Assembly: GCF_000264945.2 (NCBI RefSeq)
Contig: NZ_CP013070.1
Location: 2,418,001 to 2,482,000, forward strand
Direction: 5' to 3'
DNA from: Sphingobium indicum B90A
Lineage (GTDB): Bacteria; Pseudomonadota; Alphaproteobacteria; Sphingomonadales; Sphingomonadaceae
Length of the DNA: 64,000 nt
The notes beneath the pieces are model-generated. The model did no database searches, was not told the origin of the DNA, and saw only the letters and a list, made by a program, of their open reading frames with translations. A program made the translations under genes and the position numbers. Below are positions 42,207 through 51,856 of this stretch, one piece after another. Within the stretch, counting starts at the first letter, position 1. Each line of letters begins with the position of its first letter.

Positions 42207-44150
42207 GTGACAAAGAATGAGCTGTTTTCCAGCTTCACGCGGAAGTTCGATGATCGGCGCCAGGCCGAAATGTCCATCGAAGATTATCTGCTGGGATGTC
42301 GCAACGATCCATTGATGCACGCATCGGCGCCGGAACGGCTGCTGGCCGCCATCGGCGAGCCTGAGATCATCGACACGTCCCGCGATCAGCGGCTGGGCCG
42401 CATCTTCATGAACCGGACGATCCGGCGCTACAAGAGCTTCACCAACTTCTACGGCATGGAAGGGACGATAGAGCATATCGTCAGCTTCCTGCGCCACGCC
42501 AGCCAGGGACTGGAGGAGCGCAAGCAGATCCTCTACCTGCTTGGCCCGGTGGGCGGCGGCAAGTCGTCGCTGGCCGAACGGCTGAAGGCGTTGATGGAGG
42601 TGCACCCCATCTATGTGCTGAAGGCGGGGGATGAAATCAGCCCGATCTTCGAAAGCCCGCTCGCCCTGTTCGACGCGGAGACGCATGGCGACTTCATAGA
42701 GGAAAATTACGCCATCCCCCGCCGTCGGCTGACCGGCATGATCAGCCCCTGGTGCCGCAAGCGCCTGGACGAATATGGCGGCGACATCTCCCAGTTCAGG
42801 GTCGTGCGCATGATGCCCTCCCGCATGCGGCAGGTCGCCATCGCCAAGACCGAACCGGGCGATGAGAACAACCAGGACATCAGCTCGCTGGTCGGCAAGG
42901 TCGACATCCGCAAGCTGGAAATGCTCTCCCAGAACGATCCCGACGCCTACAGCTATTCCGGCGGCCTCAACCGGGCGAACCAGGGCATGCTGGAATTCGT
43001 CGAGATGTTCAAGGCGCCGATCAAGATGCTCCATCCGCTGCTCACCGCGACGCAGGAGGGCAATTATATCGGCACGGAGAATATCGGCGCCATCCCCTAT
43101 ACCGGCATCATCATGGCCCACAGCAATGAATCGGAATGGGCCAATTTCAAGAACAACAAGAATAACGAAGCCTTCATCGACCGCATCTACGTCATAAAAG
43201 TCCCCTACAGCCTGCAAGCCACCGAAGAACGCCATGTCTACGAAAAGCTGCTGCGGGAATCCGACCTCAACAAAGCCCCCTGCGCGCCGGGAACATTGGA
43301 CATGCTGGCCCGCTTTTCGGTCCTGACCCGCCTGCGCGAGCATGAGAACAGCAATCTCTACTCCAAGATGCGAGTCTATGACGGCGAGATGCTGCGGGAA
43401 ATCGACCCGCGCGCGAAAAGCCTCCAGGAATATCGCGACGCCGCCGGCGTGGACGAGGGCATGTCGGGCATCTCCACCCGCTTCGCCTTCAAGGCGCTGT
43501 CGGCCACCTTCAACCACGACACCAATGAGATCGCGGCCGACCCGGTCCACCTCATGTACGTGCTGGAGGGCATGGTCCGGCAGGAACAATTCCCGGCCGA
43601 AGTCGAAGCCCGCTACCTGGAGTTCATCAAGGGCGAACTGGCCCCGCGCTATGCCGAATTCATCGGCAATGAAATCCAGAAGGCCTATCTGGAATCCTAT
43701 CATGATTACGGCCAGAACCTGTTCGACCGCTATGTCGCCTATGCCGATGCGTGGATCGAGGATCTGGATTTCAAGGATCCTGACACCGGCCAGCTTCTGG
43801 ACCGGGAGGTCATCAACCAGGAACTGTCCAAGACCGAAAAGCCAGCCGGCATCGCCAACCCCAAGGATTTCCGCAACGAGGTCGTGAAATTCGCCCTCCG
43901 CATGCGGGCGAGCAACGATGGCCGCAACCCGTCCTGGACCAGTTACGAGAAAATCCGCGAAGTCATCGAAAAGCGGATGTTCAGCCAGGTCGAGGATCTG
44001 CTGCCGGTCATCAGCTTCGGGTCGAAGAAGGACGGCGAAACCGCGACCAAGCATGATGAATTCGTCGCGCGCATGATCGAAAGGGGCTATACGGAGCGGC
44101 AGGTCCGGCGCCTGGTCGAATGGTATATCCGCGTGAAACAGGCCGGTTGA
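42207..44150 (+). CDS. prkA: PrkA family serine protein kinase
   Basis: 647 residues from GTG 42207, with GGGAG upstream. An AAA-like N-terminal domain carries the P-loop GPVGGGKS at 113-120 and FYGMEGTIEHIVSFL; characteristic blocks are YSYSGGLNRANQGMLEFVEMFKAPIKMLHPLL, GTENIGAIPYTGIIMAHSNESEW and FIDRIYVIKVPY. The C-terminal domain is the PrkA kinase-like part. In enterobacteria YeaG/PrkA works with YeaH under nutrient and nitrogen stress. It heads a three-gene operon with yeaH (19 bp) and spoVR. Confidence 0.95.
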   Translation: MTKNELFSSFTRKFDDRRQAEMSIEDYLLGCRNDPLMHASAPERLLAAIGEPEIIDTSRDQRLGRIFMNRTIRRYKSFTNFYGMEGTIEHIVSFLRHASQGLEERKQILYLLGPVGGGKSSLAERLKALMEVHPIYVLKAGDEISPIFESPLALFDAETHGDFIEENYAIPRRRLTGMISPWCRKRLDEYGGDISQFRVVRMMPSRMRQVAIAKTEPGDENNQDISSLVGKVDIRKLEMLSQNDPDAYSYSGGLNRANQGMLEFVEMFKAPIKMLHPLLTATQEGNYIGTENIGAIPYTGIIMAHSNESEWANFKNNKNNEAFIDRIYVIKVPYSLQATEERHVYEKLLRESDLNKAPCAPGTLDMLARFSVLTRLREHENSNLYSKMRVYDGEMLREIDPRAKSLQEYRDAAGVDEGMSGISTRFAFKALSATFNHDTNEIAADPVHLMYVLEGMVRQEQFPAEVEARYLEFIKGELAPRYAEFIGNEIQKAYLESYHDYGQNLFDRYVAYADAWIEDLDFKDPDTGQLLDREVINQELSKTEKPAGIANPKDFRNEVVKFALRMRASNDGRNPSWTSYEKIREVIEKRMFSQVEDLLPVISFGSKKDGETATKHDEFVARMIERGYTERQVRRLVEWYIRVKQAG

Positions 44151-44169
44151 TGGAGGCGCCAAGCCCGCC

Positions 44170-45477
44170 ATGCACATAGTCGACAGACGGTTGAACCCAG
44201 GCGGCAAGAGCCTGGTCAACAGACAGCGCTTCCTGCGAAGGGCAAGGGCCTATGTGCAGCAGGCGGTGCGCGACAGCCTGAAGGACCGCAGCATCAAGGA
44301 TCTGGACAAGGAAGGCCAGATTTCCATCCAGCGCGACGTCATCCACGAACCGACGCTGCACCGCGCCGCGCAGGGCGGCAGCCGCGAACGGGTCTTCCCC
44401 GGCAACCACGACTATATGGAGGGCGACAAGATCAAGCGCCCCGACGGCGGCGCGGGCGCGGGGTCGAAGGCCGGGCAGGGCGAGGGGAATGACGATTTCC
44501 AGTTCGCGCTCAGCCGGGAGGAATTTCTCGACCTGTTCCTGGACGATCTGGAACTGCCGGACCTCGCAAAGCGGCGGCTGATCGGCGGCGCGGTCGACGG
44601 CATCCGGCGGGCAGGCTATTCGACCGCCGGCAACCCCTCCAACCTCTCCGTGCCCCGCACCATGCAGAAGGCGATGTCGCGCCGCCTGGCGCTGCGCCGC
44701 CCAAAAGGCGCCGACCTCGCCCGGATCGAGGAGGAAATCGCCCTGATCGAGGCGCGCACTCCGCCTCTGCCCGACGACGCCACGCGGCTGGAGGCGCTGC
44801 GGGAGGAACGCTCCACCGTCATCCGCCGCCGCAACCTCATCGCCTATATCGACCCCGTCGACCTGCGCTACCGCCGCTTCGAAACGGTGCCCAAGCCCGT
44901 CGCGCAAGCCGTCATGTTCTGCCTGATGGACGTCTCCGGCTCCATGACGGAACATATGAAGGACTTGGCCAAGCGCTTCTTCGCGCTGCTGCACCTGTTC
45001 CTGTCGCGCTGCTACGAACATGTGGAGGTGGTGTTCATCCACCATACCGACCGGGCGGCCGAGGTGGACGAACAGACCTTCTTCTACAGCACGGTCACAG
45101 GCGGCACGCTGGTGTCCAGCGCGCTCGACAAGCTGATAGAGGTGGTGCAGGAACGCTTCCGGCCCGACGACTGGAACATCTATGTGGCGCAGGCGTCGGA
45201 CGGCGACACGATGCAATCCGACAATGGCCGGGTGGTCAGCCTGATGCAGCAGGAAATCCTGCCCTTCAGCCAATATTTCGCCTATCTGGAGGTCGGGCGG
45301 GAGGAATTCGCCGACATAGAATCGATCGGCACGACCACCGGCCTGTGGCAGGCCTATGCCCCGGTTTCAGACGCCAACCGCAATTTCGTGATGCGCAAGG
45401 TGCATCACCGCCGCGAAATCTACCCCGTCTTCCGCGAATTGTTCCAGCGCAAGGGCGTGGCGGAGCGGAGTTCATGA
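44170..45477 (+). CDS. yeaH: YeaH/DUF444 family protein (von Willebrand-like)
   Basis: 435 residues. The N-terminal block HIVDRRLNPGGKSLVNRQRFLRR and the following DSLKDRSIKDL are family marks; a Gly-rich flexible stretch (about 93-107) follows. From about 245 the VWA-like fold starts, with the MIDAS DVSGSM at 254-259 and TGGTLVSSALDKL, YVAQASDGD as the other metal loops. It is thought to act together with PrkA as kinase partner or adaptor in stress signalling; the mechanism is unresolved. It lies between prkA and spoVR. Confidence 0.94.
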   Translation: MHIVDRRLNPGGKSLVNRQRFLRRARAYVQQAVRDSLKDRSIKDLDKEGQISIQRDVIHEPTLHRAAQGGSRERVFPGNHDYMEGDKIKRPDGGAGAGSKAGQGEGNDDFQFALSREEFLDLFLDDLELPDLAKRRLIGGAVDGIRRAGYSTAGNPSNLSVPRTMQKAMSRRLALRRPKGADLARIEEEIALIEARTPPLPDDATRLEALREERSTVIRRRNLIAYIDPVDLRYRRFETVPKPVAQAVMFCLMDVSGSMTEHMKDLAKRFFALLHLFLSRCYEHVEVVFIHHTDRAAEVDEQTFFYSTVTGGTLVSSALDKLIEVVQERFRPDDWNIYVAQASDGDTMQSDNGRVVSLMQQEILPFSQYFAYLEVGREEFADIESIGTTTGLWQAYAPVSDANRNFVMRKVHHRREIYPVFRELFQRKGVAERSS

Positions 45478-45490
45478 TGGGGAGGTCGGC

Positions 45491-47032
45491 ATGACGGTCG
45501 CGCTGGCGCCCGCCCCGCTGTTCACGGGCAGCGATTGGGATTTTTCCCTCATCAACCGCATCCACGACACGATCGAACCGATAGCGCTCCAGGAAATGAA
45601 GCTGGACATCTATCCCAACCAGATAGAGATCATCAGCGCGGAACAGATGCTGGACGCCTATTCGTCCATCGGCATGCCGCTCTTCTACAAACATTGGTCC
45701 TTCGGCAAGCAGTTCGTGACCAATGAAATGATGTACCGCAAGGGGCTGCGCGGCCTCGCCTATGAGCTGGTGATCAACTCCGATCCCTGCATCAACTATC
45801 TGATGCAGGAAAACAGCGCGACGATGCAGACCCTGGTCATCGCCCATGCCGCCTTCGGACATAATCATTTCTTCAAGAATAATTATGTCTTCAAGCAATG
45901 GACCGACGCGGAGGGCATTCTCGACTATCTGGAATTCGCCAAGCGCTACATCGCCCAATGCGAGGAACGCTACGGCCAGTTGCCGGTCGAACGGGTGCTG
46001 GACGCCGCCCATGCGCTGATGAACCAGGGCGTCCACCGCTATCCGCGCGTCCGCCCAAGGGACTTGAAGGCGGAGGCGGCGCGGGAGGCGGAACGGCAGG
46101 CCTATCGCGACCGCATCTATGACGATCTGTGGCGCACCGTGCCAACCGGCGCGAAGGCGGACGCGATCCCCAGCGACGCCCGGCGGGCCGCGCTGGGACT
46201 GCCGCAGGAAAATATCCTCTATTTCCTGGAAAAGTCCGGTCCCCGGCTGGAAAGCTGGCAGCGGGAGATTTTGCGGATCGTGCGGCTAATCGCGCAATAT
46301 TTCTACCCGCAGCGCCAGACCAAGGCGATGAATGAGGGCTGCGCCACCTACACCCATTATCGCATCATGACGACGCTGCACGAACGGGGCTGGATCACCG
46401 ACGGCTCCTTCATGGAATTCCTGTCATCCCATACCAATGTCGTCTACCAACCCACTTATGATTCAGGACAATTTGGCGGATTCAACCCCTATGCCCTAGG
46501 ATTCGGCATCATGTCCGACATAGAGCGCATCTGTCGCGAACCGACGGAGGAGGACCGGGAATGGTTCCCCGAAATCGCCGGATCGGGCGACGCGATGGAG
46601 GTGCTGAAGGACATCTGGGCCAATTACCGGGACGAAAGCTTCGTCTCGCAATTCCTCAGCCCCCATCTGATCCGGCAATGGCGGCTGTTCAAGATACTCG
46701 ACAAGCAGGGCGAGTCGGAATTGCGGGTCGATGCCATCCATGATGAGCGCGGCTACCGGCGGATTCGCCGCTCTTTGGCGCGGGAATATGAAATCGGTCG
46801 GCAGGAGCCGGACATTCAGGTGGTCGATGTCGACCTGGCCGGGGACCGCAAGCTGATCGTCGAACATGCGGTGCTGGACGGCGTGCAACTGGATGCGGGC
46901 GATGCCACCATGGTGTTGCAAAATCTGGCGAATCTCTGGGGTTATGAGGTGCTGTTGAAGGAGGTCGACTCCGAAAGCCGCAAGGAACTGAAAAGCCACA
47001 GCGCGCAGCCCAATATGGCCTGGCTGCGCTGA
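45491..47032 (+). CDS. SpoVR family protein
   Basis: 513 residues. Family landmarks are continuous: MLDAYSSIGMPLFYKHWSFGKQF, AYELVINSDPCINYLMQENSATMQTLVIAHAAFGHNHFFKNNY, ILYFLEKSGPRLESWQREILRIVRLIAQYFYPQRQTKAMNEGCATYTHY, and PTYDSGQFGGFNPYALGF. Conserved His/Glu residues (AHAAFGHNHF, NEGCATYTH) look metal-binding. SpoVR is needed for the spore cortex in Bacillus, but in proteobacteria it occurs with PrkA and YeaH as a stress module of unknown chemistry. It ends the operon. Confidence 0.95.
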   Translation: MTVALAPAPLFTGSDWDFSLINRIHDTIEPIALQEMKLDIYPNQIEIISAEQMLDAYSSIGMPLFYKHWSFGKQFVTNEMMYRKGLRGLAYELVINSDPCINYLMQENSATMQTLVIAHAAFGHNHFFKNNYVFKQWTDAEGILDYLEFAKRYIAQCEERYGQLPVERVLDAAHALMNQGVHRYPRVRPRDLKAEAAREAERQAYRDRIYDDLWRTVPTGAKADAIPSDARRAALGLPQENILYFLEKSGPRLESWQREILRIVRLIAQYFYPQRQTKAMNEGCATYTHYRIMTTLHERGWITDGSFMEFLSSHTNVVYQPTYDSGQFGGFNPYALGFGIMSDIERICREPTEEDREWFPEIAGSGDAMEVLKDIWANYRDESFVSQFLSPHLIRQWRLFKILDKQGESELRVDAIHDERGYRRIRRSLAREYEIGRQEPDIQVVDVDLAGDRKLIVEHAVLDGVQLDAGDATMVLQNLANLWGYEVLLKEVDSESRKELKSHSAQPNMAWLR

Positions 47033-47195
47033 ACCGTTGCGCCTGGCGGACGGGAAAACGGCGTCGGCAAGATTCCATTTTCAATCGATGACGGGAAAGG
47101 CTAAGTTGTGCGGCGGTTTTTCGTGGGCGAAGTCGGATCTGTCGCTCGAAAGGCGGTGGAGAGGACGAGCCCTGCGACAGGCAGGAGTTCGATTC

Positions 47196-47399
47196 ATGAC
47201 GAATGCTCTTACGCCAGAAGAATGTCTCGACCGGGCCAGAATGCATGACCAGTTGGCGGCGACGACCGCGGATGCTTCGGCGCGCATGATGCACCAGGCG
47301 ATGGCCGCCGAGTTCCGCCGCCGGGCCGAAACGGCGTCGAGCGGCATGAGGCAGACGGCCAGCAGGCCCATCATAGAACTGATGCCCAACGTCGCCTGA
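47196..47399 (+). CDS. small conserved-looking hypothetical protein
   Basis: 67 residues from ATG 47196, with GCAGGAG about eight bases upstream. It is mostly one amphipathic helical stretch (PEECLDRARMHDQLAATTADASARMMHQAMAAEFRRRAE) with no signal or membrane segment. The frame has normal codon use for this genome. I do not recognise a function. It follows the spoVR gene by 163 bp, with a possible own promoter, and is convergent with cobF. Confidence 0.55.
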   Translation: MTNALTPEECLDRARMHDQLAATTADASARMMHQAMAAEFRRRAETASSGMRQTASRPIIELMPNVA

Positions 47400-47412
47400 C
47401 GGAAGCACGCCG

Positions 47413-47437
47413 CGTTCCTGCGTGGGCAGGAATCCAG
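47413..47437. repeat. half copy of the REP-like palindrome
   Basis: CGTTCCTGCGTGGGCAGGAATCC corresponds to the left arm (CATTCCCGCGCAGGCGGGAATCC) of the element at 15589. The right half is absent. It lies between the convergent small gene and cobF, and its stem could still act as a terminator. Confidence 0.55.
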
Positions 47438-47447
47438 TTCCGACATT

Positions 47448-48194
47448 TCAACCGGGTCTTTGCCTGCGCAGCAGGTAAATATCCATGATCCAGCCATGCT
47501 CCTTCCGAAGCGCGGCCCGCCGCCGGACGATGTCCGCCCCGACCTCGGTCAATGCCCCGCGCATGATCGACTCCTGCGGCAGTCCCAGATAGGCGCCCCA
47601 CCAGATGTCGATCCCCTCGGCCGTCGCGGCCTGGAAGGCGCAATGGCCATCCAGCATGACGGCGAGGGTGTCGGCGCAATCCGGCCAGCCCCGCTCGGCG
47701 AGGCGCCTGCCGGTGGTGATCAGCACGGGTTCGGCAAGGTCATTGAGGCAGATGCCGTGGGCGGCTGTCAGCGCCTGTATGCTGGTGATGCCGGGAATGA
47801 CGCGGACCTTCACGCCCGGCAGGCGCCCGGCGATGCGCAGGCTGCTGTCATAAAGCGACGGATCGCCCCAGACGAGCAGGGCAAGCCTGCCCCCGTTCGG
47901 AAGATGCCGGGCGATCTGCTCCATCCAGAGCGCGGCGATGGCGTCGTGCCAGTCGAGCACGGCGCCGACATAATCGGGCCGGTCCGCCCGCCGGGGCATG
48001 TCGAATTCCACGATCTTCACCGCCTGCGTCAGCAGTTCGGCGCAAATGGCGCGGCGCAGGTCGACAAGGTCGGACTTGGCGGCGCCCTTGCGCGGCAGCA
48101 GGATGAGGTCGGCGTCGTTCATCGCCTTCGCCGCGGCGCGGGTGAGGTGATCGGGATTGCCCGTGCCGATGCCGATAAGGTCGATGCCGATCAT
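47448..48194 (-). CDS. cobF: precorrin-6A synthase (deacetylating)
   Basis: 248 residues, SAM-dependent tetrapyrrole methylase fold: IDLIGIGTGNPDHLTRAAAKAM at the start, ADLILLPRKG, LVWGDPSLYDSSLRIAGRL and VIPGITSIQALTAAHGI. It methylates C1 of precorrin-5 and releases the acetyl group as acetate, which is specific to the aerobic route. Last gene of the riboswitch-2 operon; its ATG overlaps the cobB stop by four bases. Confidence 0.95.
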   Translation of the reverse strand: MIGIDLIGIGTGNPDHLTRAAAKAMNDADLILLPRKGAAKSDLVDLRRAICAELLTQAVKIVEFDMPRRADRPDYVGAVLDWHDAIAALWMEQIARHLPNGGRLALLVWGDPSLYDSSLRIAGRLPGVKVRVIPGITSIQALTAAHGICLNDLAEPVLITTGRRLAERGWPDCADTLAVMLDGHCAFQAATAEGIDIWWGAYLGLPQESIMRGALTEVGADIVRRRAALRKEHGWIMDIYLLRRQRPG

Positions 48195-49510
48195 GAGGAG
48201 GCTTTCGAAGAGGGCGCGATGAGGTGGAAGAAACTGCCGGTGACGCGGCCGCGATGCGATCCCGTCGAGGGAACCGCCTGACCCTCCGCATCGGTCACAT
48301 GGGCGAGTGGACTGTCCGGTTGCTCGACGATGGCGGAATAATGGAATTCATGGCCGTTCAGCATCGCTCCTGCGGGCATTCCGCCCATCGGCGCCAGCAA
48401 GCGGGCGCGGCGGTAGCCAAGGTGGAGCCGCCGTTCCGCGAAGCTGGTGACGAGGCCGAGCAGGCCGGCCATGGCGTGCGCTTGTCCGTCGGCATCGATC
48501 AGCGCCTCGCCCAGCACCATATAGCCGCCGCATTCGCCATGGATCGGGCGGTCCAGCGCGTGGCGGCGCAGGCCGGAAAGGAAATGGGCCGCCTGCGCGA
48601 TCCGGCCCGCATGGAGTTCGGGATAGCCGCCGGGGAGCCAGACCGCATCGGCATCGGCCGCCGGGGCTTCGTCGGCCAAGGGGGAGAAGGGCAGGATTTC
48701 AGCGCCCGCATCGCGCCAACCGGACAGGAGATGCGCGTAAGTGAAGGAGAAGGCTTCGTCCCGGGCGATGGCGATACGCTGGCCCGGCGGCGCCAGGATC
48801 GGCATCGCCGCATGATTTTGCGGCGTGGCGAACCGCGCGGCGCGGCGGATGGCGTTCAGGTCCACATGGGTCGCGACGATGTCCGCCATGCAGTCGACAA
48901 TCTGGTCGAGATCGGCCTGTTCGGCTGCCTGGACCAGACCCAGATGCCGCTCCGGTAGGCGGAGCGCGGCGGAGCGGGGGATCGCGCCCAGGATGGGGAT
49001 GCCCGCCTCCTCCATCGCGGCGCGGATCAGCCCTTCGTGGCGCTGGCTGGCGACATGGTTGAGGACCGCGCCGGCCATGGAAATATCGGACCGCAGGTCG
49101 CGGAAACCGCTGGCGATGGCGGCGGCGGACTGGCTCTGGCCCGACACGTCCATGACCAGGAGGACAGGCCAGCCGAACAGCGCCGCGATGTCCGCGCTCG
49201 CCCCCGTGCCGGCTTCCCCGATAGCCGGGGCGCCGTCGAACAGGCCCATCACGCCTTCCGCGACGATCAGCTCTGCGTCGGCCCGGCCCGCAATGGCCCC
49301 CATCTGCGGTGCGGACATCGCCCAGCTATCGAGGTTGAAGGACGGGCGGCGGCTCGCCGCCTGCTGGAAAGCGGGGTCGATATAGTCGGGGCCGGACTTG
49401 AACGGCTGCACCCTGATGCCCAGCCGTGAAAAGGCCCGCAGCAGGCCGAGCGTGACGGTCGTCTTGCCCGATCCGGATCGGGGCGCCGCGATCAGAAGGC
49501 CCGGCGTCAC
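48191..49510 (-). CDS. cobB: hydrogenobyrinic acid a,c-diamide synthase (glutamine-hydrolysing)
   Basis: 439 residues. The N-terminal dethiobiotin-synthetase-like ATPase has its P-loop in [19 protein letters not shown] (residues 6-24); [19 protein letters not shown] and EGVMGLFDG follow. The C-terminal glutamine amidotransferase domain has the nucleophile cysteine in [17 protein letters not shown] and a histidine near the end (LNGHEFHYS). It amidates the a and c side chains before cobalt insertion. Overlaps cobM upstream and cobF downstream by four bases each. Confidence 0.95.
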   Translation of the reverse strand: MTPGLLIAAPRSGSGKTTVTLGLLRAFSRLGIRVQPFKSGPDYIDPAFQQAASRRPSFNLDSWAMSAPQMGAIAGRADAELIVAEGVMGLFDGAPAIGEAGTGASADIAALFGWPVLLVMDVSGQSQSAAAIASGFRDLRSDISMAGAVLNHVASQRHEGLIRAAMEEAGIPILGAIPRSAALRLPERHLGLVQAAEQADLDQIVDCMADIVATHVDLNAIRRAARFATPQNHAAMPILAPPGQRIAIARDEAFSFTYAHLLSGWRDAGAEILPFSPLADEAPAADADAVWLPGGYPELHAGRIAQAAHFLSGLRRHALDRPIHGECGGYMVLGEALIDADGQAHAMAGLLGLVTSFAERRLHLGYRRARLLAPMGGMPAGAMLNGHEFHYSAIVEQPDSPLAHVTDAEGQAVPSTGSHRGRVTGSFFHLIAPSSKASS

Positions 49511-50289
49511 GGCTTGTCGACGAAGGCGGAGTCGGCGCTGGCCGGTCGGAAACGGCGGTCATAGCCGGGCGCATAGAGACTGCTTTCCGCGAAATCCTGA
49601 CTGCCCAGCACCGGGCCGACCAGAATGATGGCGGTCCGTTCGGGTCCGTCCGCAGCGGCTTCGCCGATGGTGCCGAGCGTCGCCCGCACGATCCGCTGAT
49701 CCGGCCAGCTTGCGCGCCACACTACGGCCGCGGGGCAATCGGCGCCATGATGCGGGATCAGGTCGCGCACCACCTGGGCCAGGTTATGGATGGAAAGATG
49801 GATGGCGAGCGTCGCGCCGGTCGCGCCGAAGGCGGAGAGGCTTTCGCCCGGCGGCATGGCGCTGGCCCGTCCGGGCGTGCGGGTGAGGATCACCGACTGG
49901 CCGAGTTCGGGCAGCGTCAGTTCGGCGCCGATGGCGGCAGCGGCGGCGGCGAAGGAGGGGACGCCGGGCGTGACGCTGAAAGGAATGCCGATCGCTTTCA
50001 GCCGCCGAAGCTGCTCGCCCATGGCCGACCAGACGGACAGGTCGCCGGAATGAAGGCGCGCAACGTCATGCCCCGCTTGATGGGCATCGACGATGATGGC
50101 GACGATCTCGTCCAGGGTGAGCGGCGCCGTGTTGACGATCCGTGCCCCCGGCGGACAATGATCGAGCAAGGCGGCGGGCACCAGCGATCCGGCATAGAGA
50201 CAGACCGGAGAACTCGCGATCAGGTCGCGCCCGCGCAGGGTGATGAGGTCGGGCGCGCCGGGACCGGCGCCGATGAAATGAACGGTCAC
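49507..50289 (-). CDS. cobM: precorrin-4 C11-methyltransferase
   Basis: 260 residues of the tetrapyrrole methylase family. N-terminal [53 protein letters not shown] and [33 protein letters not shown] are the standard CobM blocks. It methylates precorrin-4 at C11 to give precorrin-5. Starts overlap with cobE and cobB. Confidence 0.96.
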   Translation of the reverse strand: MTVHFIGAGPGAPDLITLRGRDLIASSPVCLYAGSLVPAALLDHCPPGARIVNTAPLTLDEIVAIIVDAHQAGHDVARLHSGDLSVWSAMGEQLRRLKAIGIPFSVTPGVPSFAAAAAAIGAELTLPELGQSVILTRTPGRASAMPPGESLSAFGATGATLAIHLSIHNLAQVVRDLIPHHGADCPAAVVWRASWPDQRIVRATLGTIGEAAADGPERTAIILVGPVLGSQDFAESSLYAPGYDRRFRPASADSAFVDKP

Positions 50290-50651
50290 GGGGCAGAGCT
50301 TTCGGCCAGGGCGCAGCTTGCGAAGCGGTCGGAAGAGAAGGCGCGGGGGGCAAGGAGGCGGCCCTTTTGCGTCAGGGCGGCGAGCGCCGTGGCTTCGGCG
50401 ACGCTGCCGGCGCCATAGGCGGCCATGCTGGCGGGAGAGCGGGTGGCCACGGGCTGGTCCGCCAGCCTTTCCACGCCGACGGCGATGAGGGGAAGGGCGA
50501 GCTTGCGCGCCAATGGCGCAAGCTGCTGGGTCTTGCCGTCGAGGGTTGCCAGCGCATCCACGGCGATCATGCCGCCCGTCGCCCGCTCCAGCGCCGATTC
50601 CAGCGAAGCGAGCGACGCGCCGTGGCGGAAGCCGAAACCGGCGACGATCAT
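50286..50651 (-). CDS. cobE: cobalamin biosynthesis protein CobE (CbiG C-terminal domain-like)
   Basis: 121 residues from ATG 50651, which overlaps the cobL stop by four bases; the longer in-frame extension toward 51089 is only the shadow of cobL. It matches the C-terminal part of Cbi[50 protein letters not shown], and [11 protein letters not shown]. CobE is required in the aerobic pathway, but its exact function is unsettled. Confidence 0.9.
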   Translation of the reverse strand: MIVAGFGFRHGASLASLESALERATGGMIAVDALATLDGKTQQLAPLARKLALPLIAVGVERLADQPVATRSPASMAAYGAGSVAEATALAALTQKGRLLAPRAFSSDRFASCALAESSAP

Positions 50652-51856
50652 AGCGTCACGCTCCACTGCACCAGCGGATAGGCGGAACGCCAGCCGCGAC
50701 GGCTGCCCAGGGGCATCGCCTGCGCAAGCTCGATGCGAAGCAGGTCGCCGCCCTTGTCGGCATGCCACCGGGCAAGCAGCGCTTCGGATTCCAGCGTGAC
50801 GGCATTGGCGACCAGGCGCGTGGGGCCGCCGGGCAGCGCGAACAATGCCGCGAGCAGGGACTGGCTCAGCCCTCCGCCGATGAAGACGGCCTCCGGACGA
50901 GTCCGGCCGGTCAGGATGTCGGGCGCCCTGCCTTCCATGACGGTCAGGCGGTCGACGCCCAGATGAAGGGCATTGGCGCGTGTCCGGGCGGCGCGGTCCG
51001 GATCGACCTCGAACGCGATGGCCTGGGTGGAGCCATGGGCGAGCAGCCATTCTATGGCGACGGAACCGCAACCTGCGCCTATGTCCCACAATGTCTCGCC
51101 GGGGCAGGGGGCCAGGGCGGACAGGGTCAGGGCGCGGGCCGGGCGCTTGGTGATCTGGCCGTCATGGTCGAACCAGTCGTCGGGGATGCCGCTGGCGCAG
51201 GGGAGCGTCCTGCCTTCGCCCGCCACGGACAGGCCGACCGCGACGGGATGGGCGATGTCCGCAAGGTCCGGCGCTTCGGCGGTGCACTGGCGGATGCGTT
51301 CGCGGGGTCCGCCCAGCGCTTCCAGCACATGCAGGATAGAGCCGCCGAAACCCTGTTCCGTCAGCCAGGCGGCAAGCTGTCCCACCGCCGGGCCATCGCG
51401 CAGCAGCAATATGGCGCGGCGACCGGGCGCGAGGCCGGGGCGCAACCGCGTCAGCGGCGCGGCGTGGAGGCCGTGGCATTCCACGTCCTGGAGCGCCCAG
51501 CCCAACCGCGCCGCGGCAAGGGAGAATGTGGAGGGGGCAGGATGCGCCGTCCATTCATCCGGCCGCAAATGCCGCGTGATGCTGCTCCCCGCGCCGAACC
51601 AGAAGGGATCGCCGGATGCAAGCAGGACGGTTGGGTCTCCACGGCGGGCGAGCAGCATCGGGACGCCGGCCGAGAACGGGACTGGCCAGGCCAGGCTTTC
51701 CGCCCTAAGGCCCGGCAGGAGCGCGAGATGGCGCGGCGATCCGGCGACGAGCGCGGCCCTCTCCAGCGCGTCGCGGGCAGCGGGCGACAGGCCATTCAGG
51801 CCGTCTTCCCCGATGCCGACGATCGTCAGCCACGGAGCGTCAGGAGTATCGGCCAT
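50648..51856 (-). CDS. cobL: precorrin-6Y C5,15-methyltransferase (decarboxylating)
   Basis: 402 residues from ATG 51856. Two domains: CbiE-like methylase (about 1-200; [37 protein letters not shown]) and CbiT-like methylase/decarboxylase (about 225-400) with the SAM loop [15 protein letters not shown]. It adds methyl groups at C5 and C15 and decarboxylates the C12 acetate. The start codon CAT on this strand overlaps the ATG of cobK on the other (both within CATG), so the 5' ends touch and each promoter or leader must lie inside the other gene. An upstream start at 51928 would lie wholly in antisense cobK and is less likely. Confidence 0.94.
   Translation of the reverse strand: MADTPDAPWLTIVGIGEDGLNGLSPAARDALERAALVAGSPRHLALLPGLRAESLAWPVPFSAGVPMLLARRGDPTVLLASGDPFWFGAGSSITRHLRPDEWTAHPAPSTFSLAAARLGWALQDVECHGLHAAPLTRLRPGLAPGRRAILLLRDGPAVGQLAAWLTEQGFGGSILHVLEALGGPRERIRQCTAEAPDLADIAHPVAVGLSVAGEGRTLPCASGIPDDWFDHDGQITKRPARALTLSALAPCPGETLWDIGAGCGSVAIEWLLAHGSTQAIAFEVDPDRAARTRANALHLGVDRLTVMEGRAPDILTGRTRPEAVFIGGGLSQSLLAALFALPGGPTRLVANAVTLESEALLARWHADKGGDLLRIELAQAMPLGSRRGWRSAYPLVQWSVTL

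Noticed and set aside
47094..47118. GGAAA and GTT boxes resembling an EcfG general-stress promoter before the small gene at 47196
   Set aside because: The -35 box lacks the C of GGAAC and the spacing (17) is at the edge; too weak to annotate.
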